Shown here one piece after another: positions 17,943-26,222 of a stretch of 64,000 bases of DNA. The translations under genes were made by a program, and so were the position numbers. The stretch comes from Pseudomonadota bacterium. Lineage in GTDB: Bacteria > Pseudomonadota > Alphaproteobacteria > Micavibrionales > UBA2020. The notes under the pieces are model-generated. The model was not told the origin of the DNA, did not search any database, and was given only the letters and a program-made list of their open reading frames with translations. The stretch spans positions 1-64,000 of the forward strand of contig JAJZTA010000013.1 of NCBI GenBank assembly GCA_021849295.1, read 5' to 3'. The stretch's first letter is position 1; every line of letters begins with the position of its first letter.

Positions 17943-18395
17943 ATGCAAAAAAATCTTGTCGAAACCATACTGGGTGCCGTCGTCCTGCTTGTGGCGGGCG
18001 GGTTCCTGACATTTTTTTACAAGACAACGGATATTCATCCGACGGGCGGTTACGTTATCAAAGCCTCTTTCAGCCAGATCGACGGGCTTGACTCCGGCAC
18101 GCCGGTCAAGGTGAGCGGTGTCAAGGTCGGCGAGGTTCTGGGCTTCTCGCTCAATCCCCAGACCTATACGGCAACCGTTCAGCTGGATATCGACAGCAAC
18201 ATCAAGCTGCCGGACGACACGGTGGCCAATATCGTCAGTGCGGGTTTGCTCGGCGGGCGCTACGTGTCCCTGCTGCCCGGCGGCGACAGCAAAATGCTGA
18301 AGTCCGGCGACGAAATCATCGGTCAATACAGCCCCAGCCTCGAGGAAGTGATCGGCAAGGCGATCTACGGCCTGACCAGCAGTAAGAAAAAGTAA
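17943..18395 (+). CDS. mlaD: MlaD-type MCE-domain lipid transport protein
   Basis: One N-terminal transmembrane anchor (TILGAVVLLVAGGFLTFFY) followed by a single MCE domain (about residues 38-115) with the typical DGLDSGTPVKVSGVKVGEV and SAGLLGGRYVSLLPGG segments. MlaD forms the periplasmic hexameric ring of the MlaFEDB system that moves phospholipids between the membranes. The partner genes mlaE/mlaF are not beside it, as is common in alphaproteobacteria. It lies 30 nt after the NDUFA12 gene and reaches to the start region of the DUF2155 gene. Confidence 0.92.
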   Translation: MQKNLVETILGAVVLLVAGGFLTFFYKTTDIHPTGGYVIKASFSQIDGLDSGTPVKVSGVKVGEVLGFSLNPQTYTATVQLDIDSNIKLPDDTVANIVSAGLLGGRYVSLLPGGDSKMLKSGDEIIGQYSPSLEEVIGKAIYGLTSSKKK

Positions 18396-18424
18396 TGGCG
18401 GGACCGGTAGGTAGGCCATATCTG

Positions 18425-18976
18425 ATGTCCCGTTTTTCCCTCGTCATTGCGATCGTATTATGCTGCACGGCGTCTCCCACCCTTGCACAGCAAGCCGCGC
18501 CTGCGCCGCAACCGGCAACGTCGGCCACGCCGTTACCGTCGATGACCGACATGAACATCGCCGTCCTGCGCACGATCGACAAAGTGTCGGCGCGGACACG
18601 CACGTTTGACGTGCCGGTCAACAGGACGGTCAGGTTCGGGCAGTCGCTTTTTATCCGCGTGCGCGCTTGCCGCAAATCTTCGCCGCTGGAACGGCCCGAA
18701 AACGCGGCCTTTTTGCAGATCTGGGAGAAAAGCGCGTCCGACGGGAAATCGCACTGGGTCTTCAGCGGCTGGATGTTCTCTTCAAACCCGTCGCTCTCGG
18801 CGATGGAAAATCCGGTCTATGATATCTGGGTTCTGGATTGCAAAAACAATGCGACGTCGTTGAAGCCGGAGAAGTTTTCCTCTGAAAAGGCGCCGGATGA
18901 AGCGCCCATCGGCGCCAAGCCTGCGGTTCCTGTCAAATCCATCACGCCGCCCGCACCGGCCCAAAAGCCTGACTGA
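18425..18976 (+). CDS. DUF2155 secreted protein
   Basis: From ATG 18425 the first 25 residues form a Sec signal peptide ending in TLAQ. The DUF2155 core (about residues 40-135) has DKVSARTRTFDVPV, a GQSLFIRVRAC segment, FLQIWEK and ENPVYDIWVLDCK, with two Cys that may pair. The Pro/Lys-rich tail after residue 140 overlaps the aat gene on the opposite strand by about 160 nt. Function is unknown; genomic neighbours (mlaD, NDUFA12) suggest an envelope role. An upstream GTG-type start overlapping mlaD is less likely. Confidence 0.88.
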   Translation: MSRFSLVIAIVLCCTASPTLAQQAAPAPQPATSATPLPSMTDMNIAVLRTIDKVSARTRTFDVPVNRTVRFGQSLFIRVRACRKSSPLERPENAAFLQIWEKSASDGKSHWVFSGWMFSSNPSLSAMENPVYDIWVLDCKNNATSLKPEKFSSEKAPDEAPIGAKPAVPVKSITPPAPAQKPD

Positions 18977-19572
18977 TTAAAGTCGGCCTTTTTCGAGAGC
19001 GCTTGTTTCAAGTGCCTGTGATATTCAGCGCGAGGAATTTCATAAACCCCGAACTGCAGCAAATGATCGTTAATGAATTGCGCGTCGAACAGCTCGAACC
19101 CGCGTCGCCAGAGCCGCGCGACGAGATAAACCAGCGCTATCTTGCTCGCATCCGTTGCGCTGGAGAACATGCTTTCGCCAAAAAACGCGCTGCCAAGCGC
19201 AATCCCGTAAACGCCGCCGACGAGTTGATCGCCGTGCCAGGCCTCGGCGCTGTGCGCGTGGCCTTGATGGTGAAGAGCGGTGTAGAGCGCGATGATTTCA
19301 TCGTTGATCCATGTTTCAGGACGGATGTCGGCGCAGTTGCGTATGACGCCTTCAAAATCCGTATCGAAAGCGATGCGGTAGGGGTGTTCTTTTAGAATGG
19401 TGCGGCGCAGGCGTTTCGGCACATGCAGGGCCGCTATGGGCAGGAGACCGCGCCGCGGCGGGTCGTACCATCGGATATCCGCGTCGTGACGGTGCGCCGC
19501 CATCGGGAAGATACCGGCGCGGTAGGCTTGCAGTACGATGTCCGGCGTCAGTCCGTCTTCTGTCATCCGCAT
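18817..19572 (-). CDS. aat: Leucyl/phenylalanyl-tRNA-protein transferase
   Basis: Adds Leu or Phe to the N-terminus of Arg- or Lys-starting proteins, marking them for ClpAP through the N-end rule. Family motifs are present: AGIFPMA, IRWYDPPRRGLLP, TWINDEIIALY, AHSAEAWHGDQLVGGVYGIALGS, FFGESMFS-TDASK and FDAQFINDHL. At 251 residues it is longer than the family core. The last 50 residues, up to a Gln/Thr/Ser end (LFLQSRTQIS), are coded antisense to the DUF2155 gene. The resemblance of that end to other alphaproteobacterial Aat C-termini suggests the overlap is real. Confidence 0.9.
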   Translation of the reverse strand: MRMTEDGLTPDIVLQAYRAGIFPMAAHRHDADIRWYDPPRRGLLPIAALHVPKRLRRTILKEHPYRIAFDTDFEGVIRNCADIRPETWINDEIIALYTALHHQGHAHSAEAWHGDQLVGGVYGIALGSAFFGESMFSSATDASKIALVYLVARLWRRGFELFDAQFINDHLLQFGVYEIPRAEYHRHLKQALSKKADFNQSGFWAGAGGVMDLTGTAGLAPMGASSGAFSEENFSGFNDVALFLQSRTQIS

Positions 19573-19672
19573 CCGTCCTACCGTTGTCCCACCATATAGG
19601 TTAAATTATCAGATAAGATTTTACAAATATAATTTTGAAATAAAATGATATTTTCTTATATTATCAGGGGTA

Positions 19673-20212
19673 TCACAAGTCTTTGACCATTTTAATCGTA
19701 AGGAAGTTATCGAGCATCGGGGTGCTGTGCCAGAGAGTCGTGCGCAGGCCCTCTGCCCGTACGGGGACGTCGTCGTAGCACATGCCTGTGCCGTCGGGGA
19801 TATAGCCCTTTTTCACATAGAGGCGCTGTGCGGGGCCGAAGCTCTGCGTAAGACCGACGCTGATGCCCATTTCCGTTTTGCCCGCCGTGCGTGCTTCCGT
19901 CTCGCAGGCTTCGATCAGTCTGCTGCCGAGCCCCTGTCCGCGCGCGTCGGGGATGACGTTGAGATCCTGTATTTCAGGTATGCCGAGCCGTCTGAACGTT
20001 GCATAGGTCGGCACCCAGACCAGTTGCACGTAGCCGACCAGCCGCATGCCGTTGCCGGACTTTTGTTCCGCGACATAGATAATGCGCTTTTCTTCGTCCT
20101 GCTCGGCGATGCAGCGCTCGAAATAGCCCGGTTCGTTTATCGCATTCATATCTTCGGAGATGCGATAGAGCCCTGCGATGTCATCTGCCGTGGCGGTACG
20201 AATATCCGTCAT
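19673..20212 (-). CDS. GNAT-family N-acetyltransferase
   Basis: Begins at ATG 20212, which overlaps the stop of the preceding membrane-protein gene by four bases (ATGA). The acetyl-CoA binding loop RGQGLGSRLIEACE (GNAT motif A) sits near residue 100, preceded by a beta strand with EIQDLNVIPDA and followed by YVKKGYIPDG. At 179 residues it is an ordinary single-domain member. The substrate cannot be inferred. The open frame extending upstream of 20212 is antisense noise within the membrane gene. Confidence 0.85.
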   Translation of the reverse strand: MTDIRTATADDIAGLYRISEDMNAINEPGYFERCIAEQDEEKRIIYVAEQKSGNGMRLVGYVQLVWVPTYATFRRLGIPEIQDLNVIPDARGQGLGSRLIEACETEARTAGKTEMGISVGLTQSFGPAQRLYVKKGYIPDGTGMCYDDVPVRAEGLRTTLWHSTPMLDNFLTIKMVKDL

Positions 20213-20787
20213 GCGGGGATACTCCTGCGCCGGTAGAGAAGCGCCGCGATGAGCGTGAGGTTCAAAAAGATAATAACGGCGGGATAGAGGATGACGGTCA
20301 GAGAGTATTTTTGTGCCGCGAGGATGGAAAGCAGCATTTGCAGCGTGATGAGGGAAAAAACCGCCGCGCCTTCTTCGTACGGGCGCAGCCACGATTTTCT
20401 GAACGTGGGATAAAAGGCGACGGCGTCTATGCAGGAGACGATCACGACCGCCCAGAGCGGATTGTGTGTCGCGCGCCAGACGGGGATGGCGAGCAGGGCG
20501 GCAACGAAGGCGACCCAGTCGCTGCGGGTAATGTTCTTCTCGCCGTAAAACAGGCCGAAAACGGCAAAAACGTAACAGTTCAGGGCGGAAACGCCCATGG
20601 CCCATGCGCCAGGGCCGGCACCGCCCGCCAATTGCGCGGCAAAGCTGACAAGGGCCAGCGTGCCCCAGACGATCCAGCTGAAGGCGTGCGGCTTAACGGT
20701 GCGGGCGTATATTTGCCACAGGTAGATTGCGCCGCCTATCACGGTCAACGCCGCCGCCACTACGCCGATAATCTCCTTGGTTGCCAT
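20209..20787 (-). CDS. Hypothetical membrane protein with about six transmembrane helices
   Basis: 192 residues, mostly hydrophobic, with aromatic-rich turns (YLWQIYARTVKPHAFSWIVW) and a conserved-looking NPLWAVVIVSCIDAVAFYPT segment in the second half. The repeated K-P-x-x-F-S-W and Y-P-T-x-R-K turns recall PQ-loop/SWEET-like small membrane proteins, but I do not claim membership. The gene is coupled by a 4-nt overlap to the GNAT gene downstream and is divergent from the MFS gene. Confidence 0.65.
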   Translation of the reverse strand: MATKEIIGVVAAALTVIGGAIYLWQIYARTVKPHAFSWIVWGTLALVSFAAQLAGGAGPGAWAMGVSALNCYVFAVFGLFYGEKNITRSDWVAFVAALLAIPVWRATHNPLWAVVIVSCIDAVAFYPTFRKSWLRPYEEGAAVFSLITLQMLLSILAAQKYSLTVILYPAVIIFLNLTLIAALLYRRRSIPA

Positions 20788-20868
20788 GAAAGCGCCTTGT
20801 TTTTCGTCAAGTATATCCTTTTGCGCGCGGGGGAAAAAGTCTATTATTGGCCAAACAGAAAGGTCTAT

Positions 20869-22059
20869 ATGTCCTCGAATACGACTTTGAAATCAATTCC
20901 GCGCAGCGTCATCGCGCTCGGTGTTGTCAGCTTGTTCATGGACGCCTCATCCGAGATGATCCACAGTCTCTTGCCGGTTTTCATGGTCTCGACATTAGGG
21001 GCGAGCGCGCTGGCCGTGGGGGTGATCGAGGGAATTGCCGAGGCGACGGCTTCCATCACAAAAATCTTCTCCGGCGTGATCAGCGACTGGATCGGCAAGC
21101 GCAAGCCACTTGTATTGATCGGCTACAGCATGGCGGCCTTCACCAAGCCGTTGTTCGCTCTGGCGCACAGCATCCACGCGGTACTGGTGGCGCGTTTCGT
21201 CGACCGCATCGGCAAGGGTGTGCGCGGTGCGCCGCGCGATGCGTTGATCACCGATCTTGTCACCAAAGAGCAGCATGGCGCCGCCTTCGGCCTGCGCCAG
21301 TCGATGGATACGATCGGGGCATTTCTCGGCCCCATCGTCGCGATGGCGCTGATGTTCCTGACGGCGGACAATTATCGCGCCGTTTTCTGGGTCTCTTTTA
21401 TCCCTGCTTTTGCCGCCGTCCTTGTCATCATTTTCGCCGTCAAGGAGCCGGAGCAGCACAAAGCCGCTGCAAAGAAACCGTTTCCCATTCAAAAAAGTGA
21501 ACTGGCCAAACTGCCGGTTTCTTTCTGGGTGACGGTGGTTTTTGCCTCGGCCTTCACGTTGGCGCGCTTCAGCGAGGCATTTTTGATTTTGCGCGCCGAT
21601 GTTGACGGGTTGTCGCCCGCGCTCGTGCCTCTGGTGCTGATCGTCATGAACATCGTCTATTCCGGATGCGCCTATCCCGTGGGAAAGCTGTCCGATCGCA
21701 TCGGCAAAGGCGGCTTGCTGATGGGCGGACTTGCGGTGTTGATTGTGGCCGATCTGCTCCTTGCCAAAGGCGGAAACCTGTGGCTGGCGTTTGCCGGCAC
21801 GGTCTTGTGGGGCGTGCACATGGGCATGACTGAGGGACTGTTATCCGCGCTGATCGCTGACAAGGCGCCGGGCGACTTGCGCGGCACGGCGTTCGGCGTT
21901 TTCAATCTTTTGAAGGGCATTGTCGGGCTTGTCGCCAGCGTTTTGGCGGGGGAGCTTTGGGCGTCTTACGGGCCTGCGGAAACCTTTATCGCCGGTGCGA
22001 TTTTTGCTCTAATTGCTCTCGTCGGGCTTTGGTCGGTGCGCGGCAAGCACGTGCAGTAA
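20869..22059 (+). CDS. MFS transporter
   Basis: Twelve-helix major facilitator of 396 residues. ATG 20869 follows AAAGG at suitable spacing; the open frame extending upstream is antisense to the membrane protein. The loop 2-3 motif GVISDWIGKRKPL and RFVDRIGKGVRGAPRDALI (loop between helices 4 and 5) are typical of the MFS subgroup annotated as multidrug or sugar-efflux-like transporters, and KLSDRIGKGGLL is the second-half equivalent. Substrate unknown. It ends 3 nt before the stop of xseA, which runs the other way. Confidence 0.88.
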   Translation: MSSNTTLKSIPRSVIALGVVSLFMDASSEMIHSLLPVFMVSTLGASALAVGVIEGIAEATASITKIFSGVISDWIGKRKPLVLIGYSMAAFTKPLFALAHSIHAVLVARFVDRIGKGVRGAPRDALITDLVTKEQHGAAFGLRQSMDTIGAFLGPIVAMALMFLTADNYRAVFWVSFIPAFAAVLVIIFAVKEPEQHKAAAKKPFPIQKSELAKLPVSFWVTVVFASAFTLARFSEAFLILRADVDGLSPALVPLVLIVMNIVYSGCAYPVGKLSDRIGKGGLLMGGLAVLIVADLLLAKGGNLWLAFAGTVLWGVHMGMTEGLLSALIADKAPGDLRGTAFGVFNLLKGIVGLVASVLAGELWASYGPAETFIAGAIFALIALVGLWSVRGKHVQ

Positions 22060-22062
22060 TCT

Positions 22063-23448
22063 TTATTCTTTGACCGTGGCGGCTTTTTGTCCGTCTTTCA
22101 GTTGGATGGAAACATCTTCGCCTGCTTTGAGCGCTTTCGTGGAGGTGACGATGTTCCCCTTGCCGTCGTGGATGACGGCGTAACCGCGCTCCAGCACGCG
22201 CTTGAATGACAGGCTTTCCAGCATTGCGGCGAGATTTTTCAAAGATATGCTGCGGTCATGCAAAATCTTGCTTTTCGTTTGCGCCAGTCTTTCTTCCATG
22301 CCGGAAACGAGGCGCCCTGTATCCTTGATCTGGCGGAGCAGGCTTTGCGGCGAGAGCTTTGCCGAAAGCTCGTTCAAAGTCGCCGTGCGCCGTTGCAGCC
22401 AGTTTTGCAGACCGTGTTCGAGTTTCGAAGAAAGAAGGTCAAGCTTTTGCATGCTGATTTCGAGCAGGCGTTTCGGGTCGACGAGTCCGCGCCCCAGTCC
22501 CTGCAAATGCGTGCGGTGTTGTTGCAGCAGCCTTTGCGTGGCGGTGACCATGCGCCGCTCGGCGTCGAGCGTTTGCGCCAGCAGTTCGGCGCGGACGGGA
22601 ACGGCCTTTTCGGCGGCGGCGGTGGGCGTCGGGGCGCGCAGGTCGGCGGCATAGTCAATCAGCGTCGTGTCCGTTTCGTGGCCGACGGCGGATATAATCG
22701 GAATTTTACTCGCTGCCACGGCGCGCACCAGCGCTTCGTTGTTGAACGGCATCAAATCTTCCAGCGAGCCGCCACCGCGCGCGACGATCAGGAGATCGGG
22801 GCGCAATTTATCCTCGAGTGCGTTAAAGCCTTTAATGGCGGCAATAACCTGCTGCGCTGCCATTTGTCCTTGCACCAGTGCGGGCCAGAGCAGCACGCGG
22901 CGCGGGAAGCGTTCGTCCAGCCGGTGCATGATGTCGCGGATGACGGCGCCGGTGGGCGAGGTGATGATGCCGATCAGATCTGGCAGAAATGGCAGCGGCT
23001 TTTTCCGTGCGGCATCGAACAAGCCCTCGGCGGCGAGCTTCTTGCGCCGTTCCTCCAGCATTTTGAGCAACGCGCCTTGCCCCGCCAGTTCCATGCTCTC
23101 GATGACGAGCTGGTAGTTCGAGCGGCCGGGGTAGGTCGTCAGCCGTCCAGTGCAGACGACCTCCATGCCTTCTTCGGGCTTGACTGAGAGGCGCGCGACC
23201 GTGCCGCGCCAGCAGACGGCGTCCAGCACGGCGTCCGCGTCCTTCAGTGAGGTATACATATGCCCCGATTTAGCGATGGTGACGCGCGAGATTTCGCCAC
23301 GCACGCGCACAAAGGAGAATTCGTCCTCTACGACTTTTTTTAGCTTATGGCTAAGCTCGCTGACGGAATATTCCGGCGGCGCGTTGCTGCCCTCCTGAGG
23401 CGGCAGGCCGAAAGGGTCTTTGTCATCGAAGAGGTCGTTATTCTGCAT
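22063..23448 (-). CDS. xseA: Exodeoxyribonuclease VII large subunit
   Basis: Degrades single-stranded DNA with XseB. The N-terminal OB-fold (about residues 28-120: SVSELSHKLKKVVEDEF, VRVRGEISR) is followed by the catalytic domain with GIITSPTGAVIRDIMHRL, ARGGGSLEDLMPFN and SAVGHETDTTLIDYAADLRAPTPTAAAE-type motifs, then a long coiled-coil region (about 280-400) and the conserved LERGYAV end. Length is normal. xseB is not adjacent. It is divergent from the cNMP-EAL gene. Confidence 0.95.
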   Translation of the reverse strand: MQNNDLFDDKDPFGLPPQEGSNAPPEYSVSELSHKLKKVVEDEFSFVRVRGEISRVTIAKSGHMYTSLKDADAVLDAVCWRGTVARLSVKPEEGMEVVCTGRLTTYPGRSNYQLVIESMELAGQGALLKMLEERRKKLAAEGLFDAARKKPLPFLPDLIGIITSPTGAVIRDIMHRLDERFPRRVLLWPALVQGQMAAQQVIAAIKGFNALEDKLRPDLLIVARGGGSLEDLMPFNNEALVRAVAASKIPIISAVGHETDTTLIDYAADLRAPTPTAAAEKAVPVRAELLAQTLDAERRMVTATQRLLQQHRTHLQGLGRGLVDPKRLLEISMQKLDLLSSKLEHGLQNWLQRRTATLNELSAKLSPQSLLRQIKDTGRLVSGMEERLAQTKSKILHDRSISLKNLAAMLESLSFKRVLERGYAVIHDGKGNIVTSTKALKAGEDVSIQLKDGQKAATVKE

Positions 23449-23538
23449 ATATGAGTCATAGTACAGGAGCGATTATTTTGCCAGTCTCTTGACGGATTGC
23501 CGGAAAATACAGCAAACTCGGGGGCATACAGGGATCTC

Positions 23539-24831
23539 ATGAAAACCCAGAAAAACCACATCCCTCTGACAAATCGGGAAATGCAGGAGTTGCGTTGCTT
23601 CTACCCGAAGGGCACGACGCTTTTTCAGGGAGGCGACGAGAGAGACTGCGCCTACATCATCGAAAAAGGCGAGGTGGAAATCAGCGTCGTTAAGAACGGG
23701 AGCAAGGTTCCGCTCGTCATCCTCGGTGAAGGCGAAGTCTTCGGCGAGGCAGCGCTTGTCGGGAGCGGAAAACACACCGCTACGGCCACGGCGATGCAGG
23801 ACTGCGAGGTGTTCCGCATCTTTCCGAGCATCCTGCGCGACCGCATCATGCGTCTTGATCCGCTTGTCGGTCTGCTGATGAGCCTGCTGGTCAACCGCTA
23901 TCGCAAGTGGCGCTATGTTGCGCCGGAGTTTGCGGCGGCATCGGGCTTTGTCGAGCATGCCAGCGAGGATTTAAGCCAGGTGGACAAGGCCGACGGGTTT
24001 CTGGACGACCTGAATACGCAGAAAGATCGCGCGTTGCATGAGCTGCGCATGGCGCAAAGCATCGTCGAGGCCGTCGCGAAAGGCGAGCTTGGGCCTTACC
24101 TGCAGCCCATCGTGTCTTTGCCCGAACGTCATCTGGCCGGTTTTGAGTCCTTGATACGCTGGCATCATCCCGAAAAGGGAATGATTTCGCCTATGGATTT
24201 CATTCCTGTCGCCGAGCGTACGAACATCGTCGGCCAGCTCGACATGATGATGTTGAAAAAGGTTTGCGAGATCGTGCCGGAAATCCAGAAGGCGGCGGGG
24301 CATACCGGACGCAAGCTTTACGTCAGCGTCAACCTCTCCGGCGCCCATTTCGATTCTGAAGAGTTCGCTAACGAGGTTGTGGATATCGTCCGCAAAAGCA
24401 AGGTCGATCCCGCGCATATCGTTCTGGAGATCACGGAAAGCGCCCTGATGGGCAGCCCTGAGACAGCGGAAGCGACGTTGCGCAAGTTCAAAGCGCATGG
24501 CCTGACGATCTCGCTCGACGATTTTGGAACGGGATATTCCAGCCTCAGCTATCTGCATAAATTTTCGATCGACATCCTGAAAGTCGACCAGTCATTTATC
24601 AGCGACATTCATAACAAAAACAGCAAGAGCATCGACGTGGTGCGGGCGATTGTCTCTCTGGCCAAAACGTTCCACTTAAGCACCGTCGCGGAAGGCATTG
24701 AACATGAAGAGGACATTTCCATGCTCACGTCTTTGGGGTGCGACAACGGTCAGGGGTATTTTTTCAGCAAGCCCGTGCCTGTCGATCAGGCGCTCGAATT
24801 TGTCAGGAAGAACGTCGCACGGTATGGCTAA
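23539..24831 (+). CDS. Cyclic-nucleotide-binding EAL-domain protein, copy 1
   Basis: An N-terminal cNMP-binding (Crp-like) domain (about residues 15-125; GDERDCAYIIEKGEVEI, LGEGEVFGEAALVG) is fused to an EAL phosphodiesterase domain (about 180-425). The EAL signature is ESLIRWHHP, so Ala is Ser. The remaining catalytic residues are visible: NLSGAHF, EITES, DDFGTGYSSLSYL, KVDQSF and VAEGIE. It therefore probably hydrolyses c-di-GMP under control of a cyclic nucleotide or of domain contacts. ATG 23539 is preferred to a TTG 42 nt upstream. The same architecture recurs at 49523-50752, and a class III cyclase is encoded at 43418. Confidence 0.88.
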   Translation: MKTQKNHIPLTNREMQELRCFYPKGTTLFQGGDERDCAYIIEKGEVEISVVKNGSKVPLVILGEGEVFGEAALVGSGKHTATATAMQDCEVFRIFPSILRDRIMRLDPLVGLLMSLLVNRYRKWRYVAPEFAAASGFVEHASEDLSQVDKADGFLDDLNTQKDRALHELRMAQSIVEAVAKGELGPYLQPIVSLPERHLAGFESLIRWHHPEKGMISPMDFIPVAERTNIVGQLDMMMLKKVCEIVPEIQKAAGHTGRKLYVSVNLSGAHFDSEEFANEVVDIVRKSKVDPAHIVLEITESALMGSPETAEATLRKFKAHGLTISLDDFGTGYSSLSYLHKFSIDILKVDQSFISDIHNKNSKSIDVVRAIVSLAKTFHLSTVAEGIEHEEDISMLTSLGCDNGQGYFFSKPVPVDQALEFVRKNVARYG

Positions 24832-24936
24832 TCCCGCCATATTCCTGTGGATTTTCCTGCATTTGCCTTGGGATACCACATTTTATGTTTTTTACTCCTT
24901 GCCTTTTTTCCCGAAAAATCATTATATTTCAACAGT

Positions 24937-25013
24937 CGGAGCGTAGCGCAGTCCGGTAGCGCGCCTGTTTTGGGAGCAGGATGTCGGGGGTTCGAATCCC
25001 TCCGCTCCGACCA
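24937..25013 (+). tRNA. tRNA-Pro (anticodon TGG)
   Basis: A 77-nt cloverleaf with acceptor CGGAGCG pairing CGCTCCG, and encoded CCA at 25011-25013. The anticodon stem CCTGT/GCAGG flanks the loop TTTGGGA, giving TGG at 24971-24973, and the T arm contains GGTTCGAATCC. It reads CCN proline codons. The NDUFS4-like gene starts 27 nt downstream. Confidence 0.97.
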
Positions 25014-25039
25014 CTTTGATGCAAGGAGCAAAGACCGCC

Positions 25040-25348
25040 ATGAAAGCAAAGATTTATAAGCCCGCGAAGAACGCCATGCAGTCCGGCCGCGCCAATACGG
25101 CAGAGTGGGTGCTGGAATATGAACTGGAAACGCCGCGCCGGCCCGAGCCGCTGATGGGCTGGGTTTCCGCTGGAGATACGTTTAATCAGGTGCGGATCAA
25201 GTTTCTGACCAAGGACGAAGCGATCGCCTTCGCCGACAAGGAAGGGGTGGAATACGACCTCGTCCAGCCGCATGCGCGCAAGGTCAAGCCGCAAAGCTAT
25301 CTCGACAATTTCAAGTGGACTCCGCCAGAAGAAAAAGGCGCGGGCTGA
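25040..25348 (+). CDS. NDUFS4-like ETC complex I accessory subunit
   Basis: Small soluble accessory subunit of alphaproteobacterial and mitochondrial complex I (18-kDa subunit). The 102 residues contain the family segments AKIYKPAKNAMQSGRANT, WVLEYE, PLMGWVSAGDT, VRIKFLTKDEAIAFA and the KVKPQSYLDNFKW end. ATG 25040 is the natural start (MKAKIYKP); an AAGGAG lies about 11 nt upstream. It is directly behind tRNA-Pro, and only three bases separate its stop from the convergent GT25 gene. Confidence 0.93.
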   Translation: MKAKIYKPAKNAMQSGRANTAEWVLEYELETPRRPEPLMGWVSAGDTFNQVRIKFLTKDEAIAFADKEGVEYDLVQPHARKVKPQSYLDNFKWTPPEEKGAG

Positions 25349-25351
25349 ACA

Positions 25352-26158
25352 TCATTTTTTTCGGGAACGGCTTTTTTTATCTCGTCCTGCGGCGGCGAGA
25401 TAAGCAGCGTGTTTGCCTATATTCTGCGAGAGTTTCAGCCAGGCGCGGGTGAGGGGATAAACGGCCTTCTGCCATATTTCGAGTTGCGTCGTTTTGTCGA
25501 AGCGCGTATTGCCGATTGTTGAATCATTATATAGATCCGTGGAAACCGGCGAGGGACGCAGAACGAATGTTTCAAGTCCTGTCTTCCATACATATCCCTG
25601 AAGCGTATCAACGGGGATAGCGGTTTTCTTCATGTGACGCAGGAAGGCTTGAGCGGCTTTCAGGTTCAGCATATAGCCGTATGCGCCGCCGGAGAGCATC
25701 GGGATGCGCGAGAGCTTGTAAGGTGCGGTGGGCAGTACGCAGATGTCGCGTCCATCGGCCTTTTGCACTTTTTCGTAGTCAAGAAAGCGTACGACGTCCC
25801 ATGCGACAGGCGCTGCGAGAAGGTCTCTGATGACGGCGGGAAACTCGGTGACGACGGTTACGTCATCTTCCAGCACGACGGCGTGTGGAATATTGTTATC
25901 CGCCATGTGCTGAAAAACGGCGCGGTGCGACAGAAGGCAGCCGATCTCGCCGGGTGACAGATCATGCCCGAAAAAGAGCAGTCTGCGTGTCCGGTCATAA
26001 TCCGGCAGGGCGTCGATGTCGAGCGTGCGGCCGTCGATCGCCTTGAAAAACGTGTAGTCGATATGCAGCGGATCGAGCAGGGCTGACATCTCCGCCCGCC
26101 TGTCCGCAGAGCGCTCGAGGTTGATGATGAATACGTGCGGAAATGCGTCGCTTGCCAT
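25352..26158 (-). CDS. Glycosyltransferase family 25 protein (lipooligosaccharide type)
   Basis: GT25 features: VFIINLERSADRRAEM at the N-terminus, FFKAIDGR, LSPGEIGCLLSHRAVFQ (the G-E-x-G-C-x-x-S-H signature) and the VVLEDDV metal/sugar-nucleotide motif near residue 95. The family adds sugars such as galactose to lipooligosaccharide or capsule. Length (268 residues) is normal. The basic C-terminus ends in KKSRSRKK. It appears isolated from other envelope-sugar genes. Confidence 0.88.
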   Translation of the reverse strand: MASDAFPHVFIINLERSADRRAEMSALLDPLHIDYTFFKAIDGRTLDIDALPDYDRTRRLLFFGHDLSPGEIGCLLSHRAVFQHMADNNIPHAVVLEDDVTVVTEFPAVIRDLLAAPVAWDVVRFLDYEKVQKADGRDICVLPTAPYKLSRIPMLSGGAYGYMLNLKAAQAFLRHMKKTAIPVDTLQGYVWKTGLETFVLRPSPVSTDLYNDSTIGNTRFDKTTQLEIWQKAVYPLTRAWLKLSQNIGKHAAYLAAAGRDKKSRSRKK

Positions 26159-26222
26159 GATCCTGCTATCCTGAGTTTCTGCCTCAGGATAGACGATTAT
26201 CTATATAAAAACTATAGATAGT

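Noticed and set aside
20311-20868. 5' extension of the MFS transporter frame
   Set aside because: It runs antisense through the membrane-protein gene; the MFS family sequence begins at ATG 20869, which has a ribosome-binding site.
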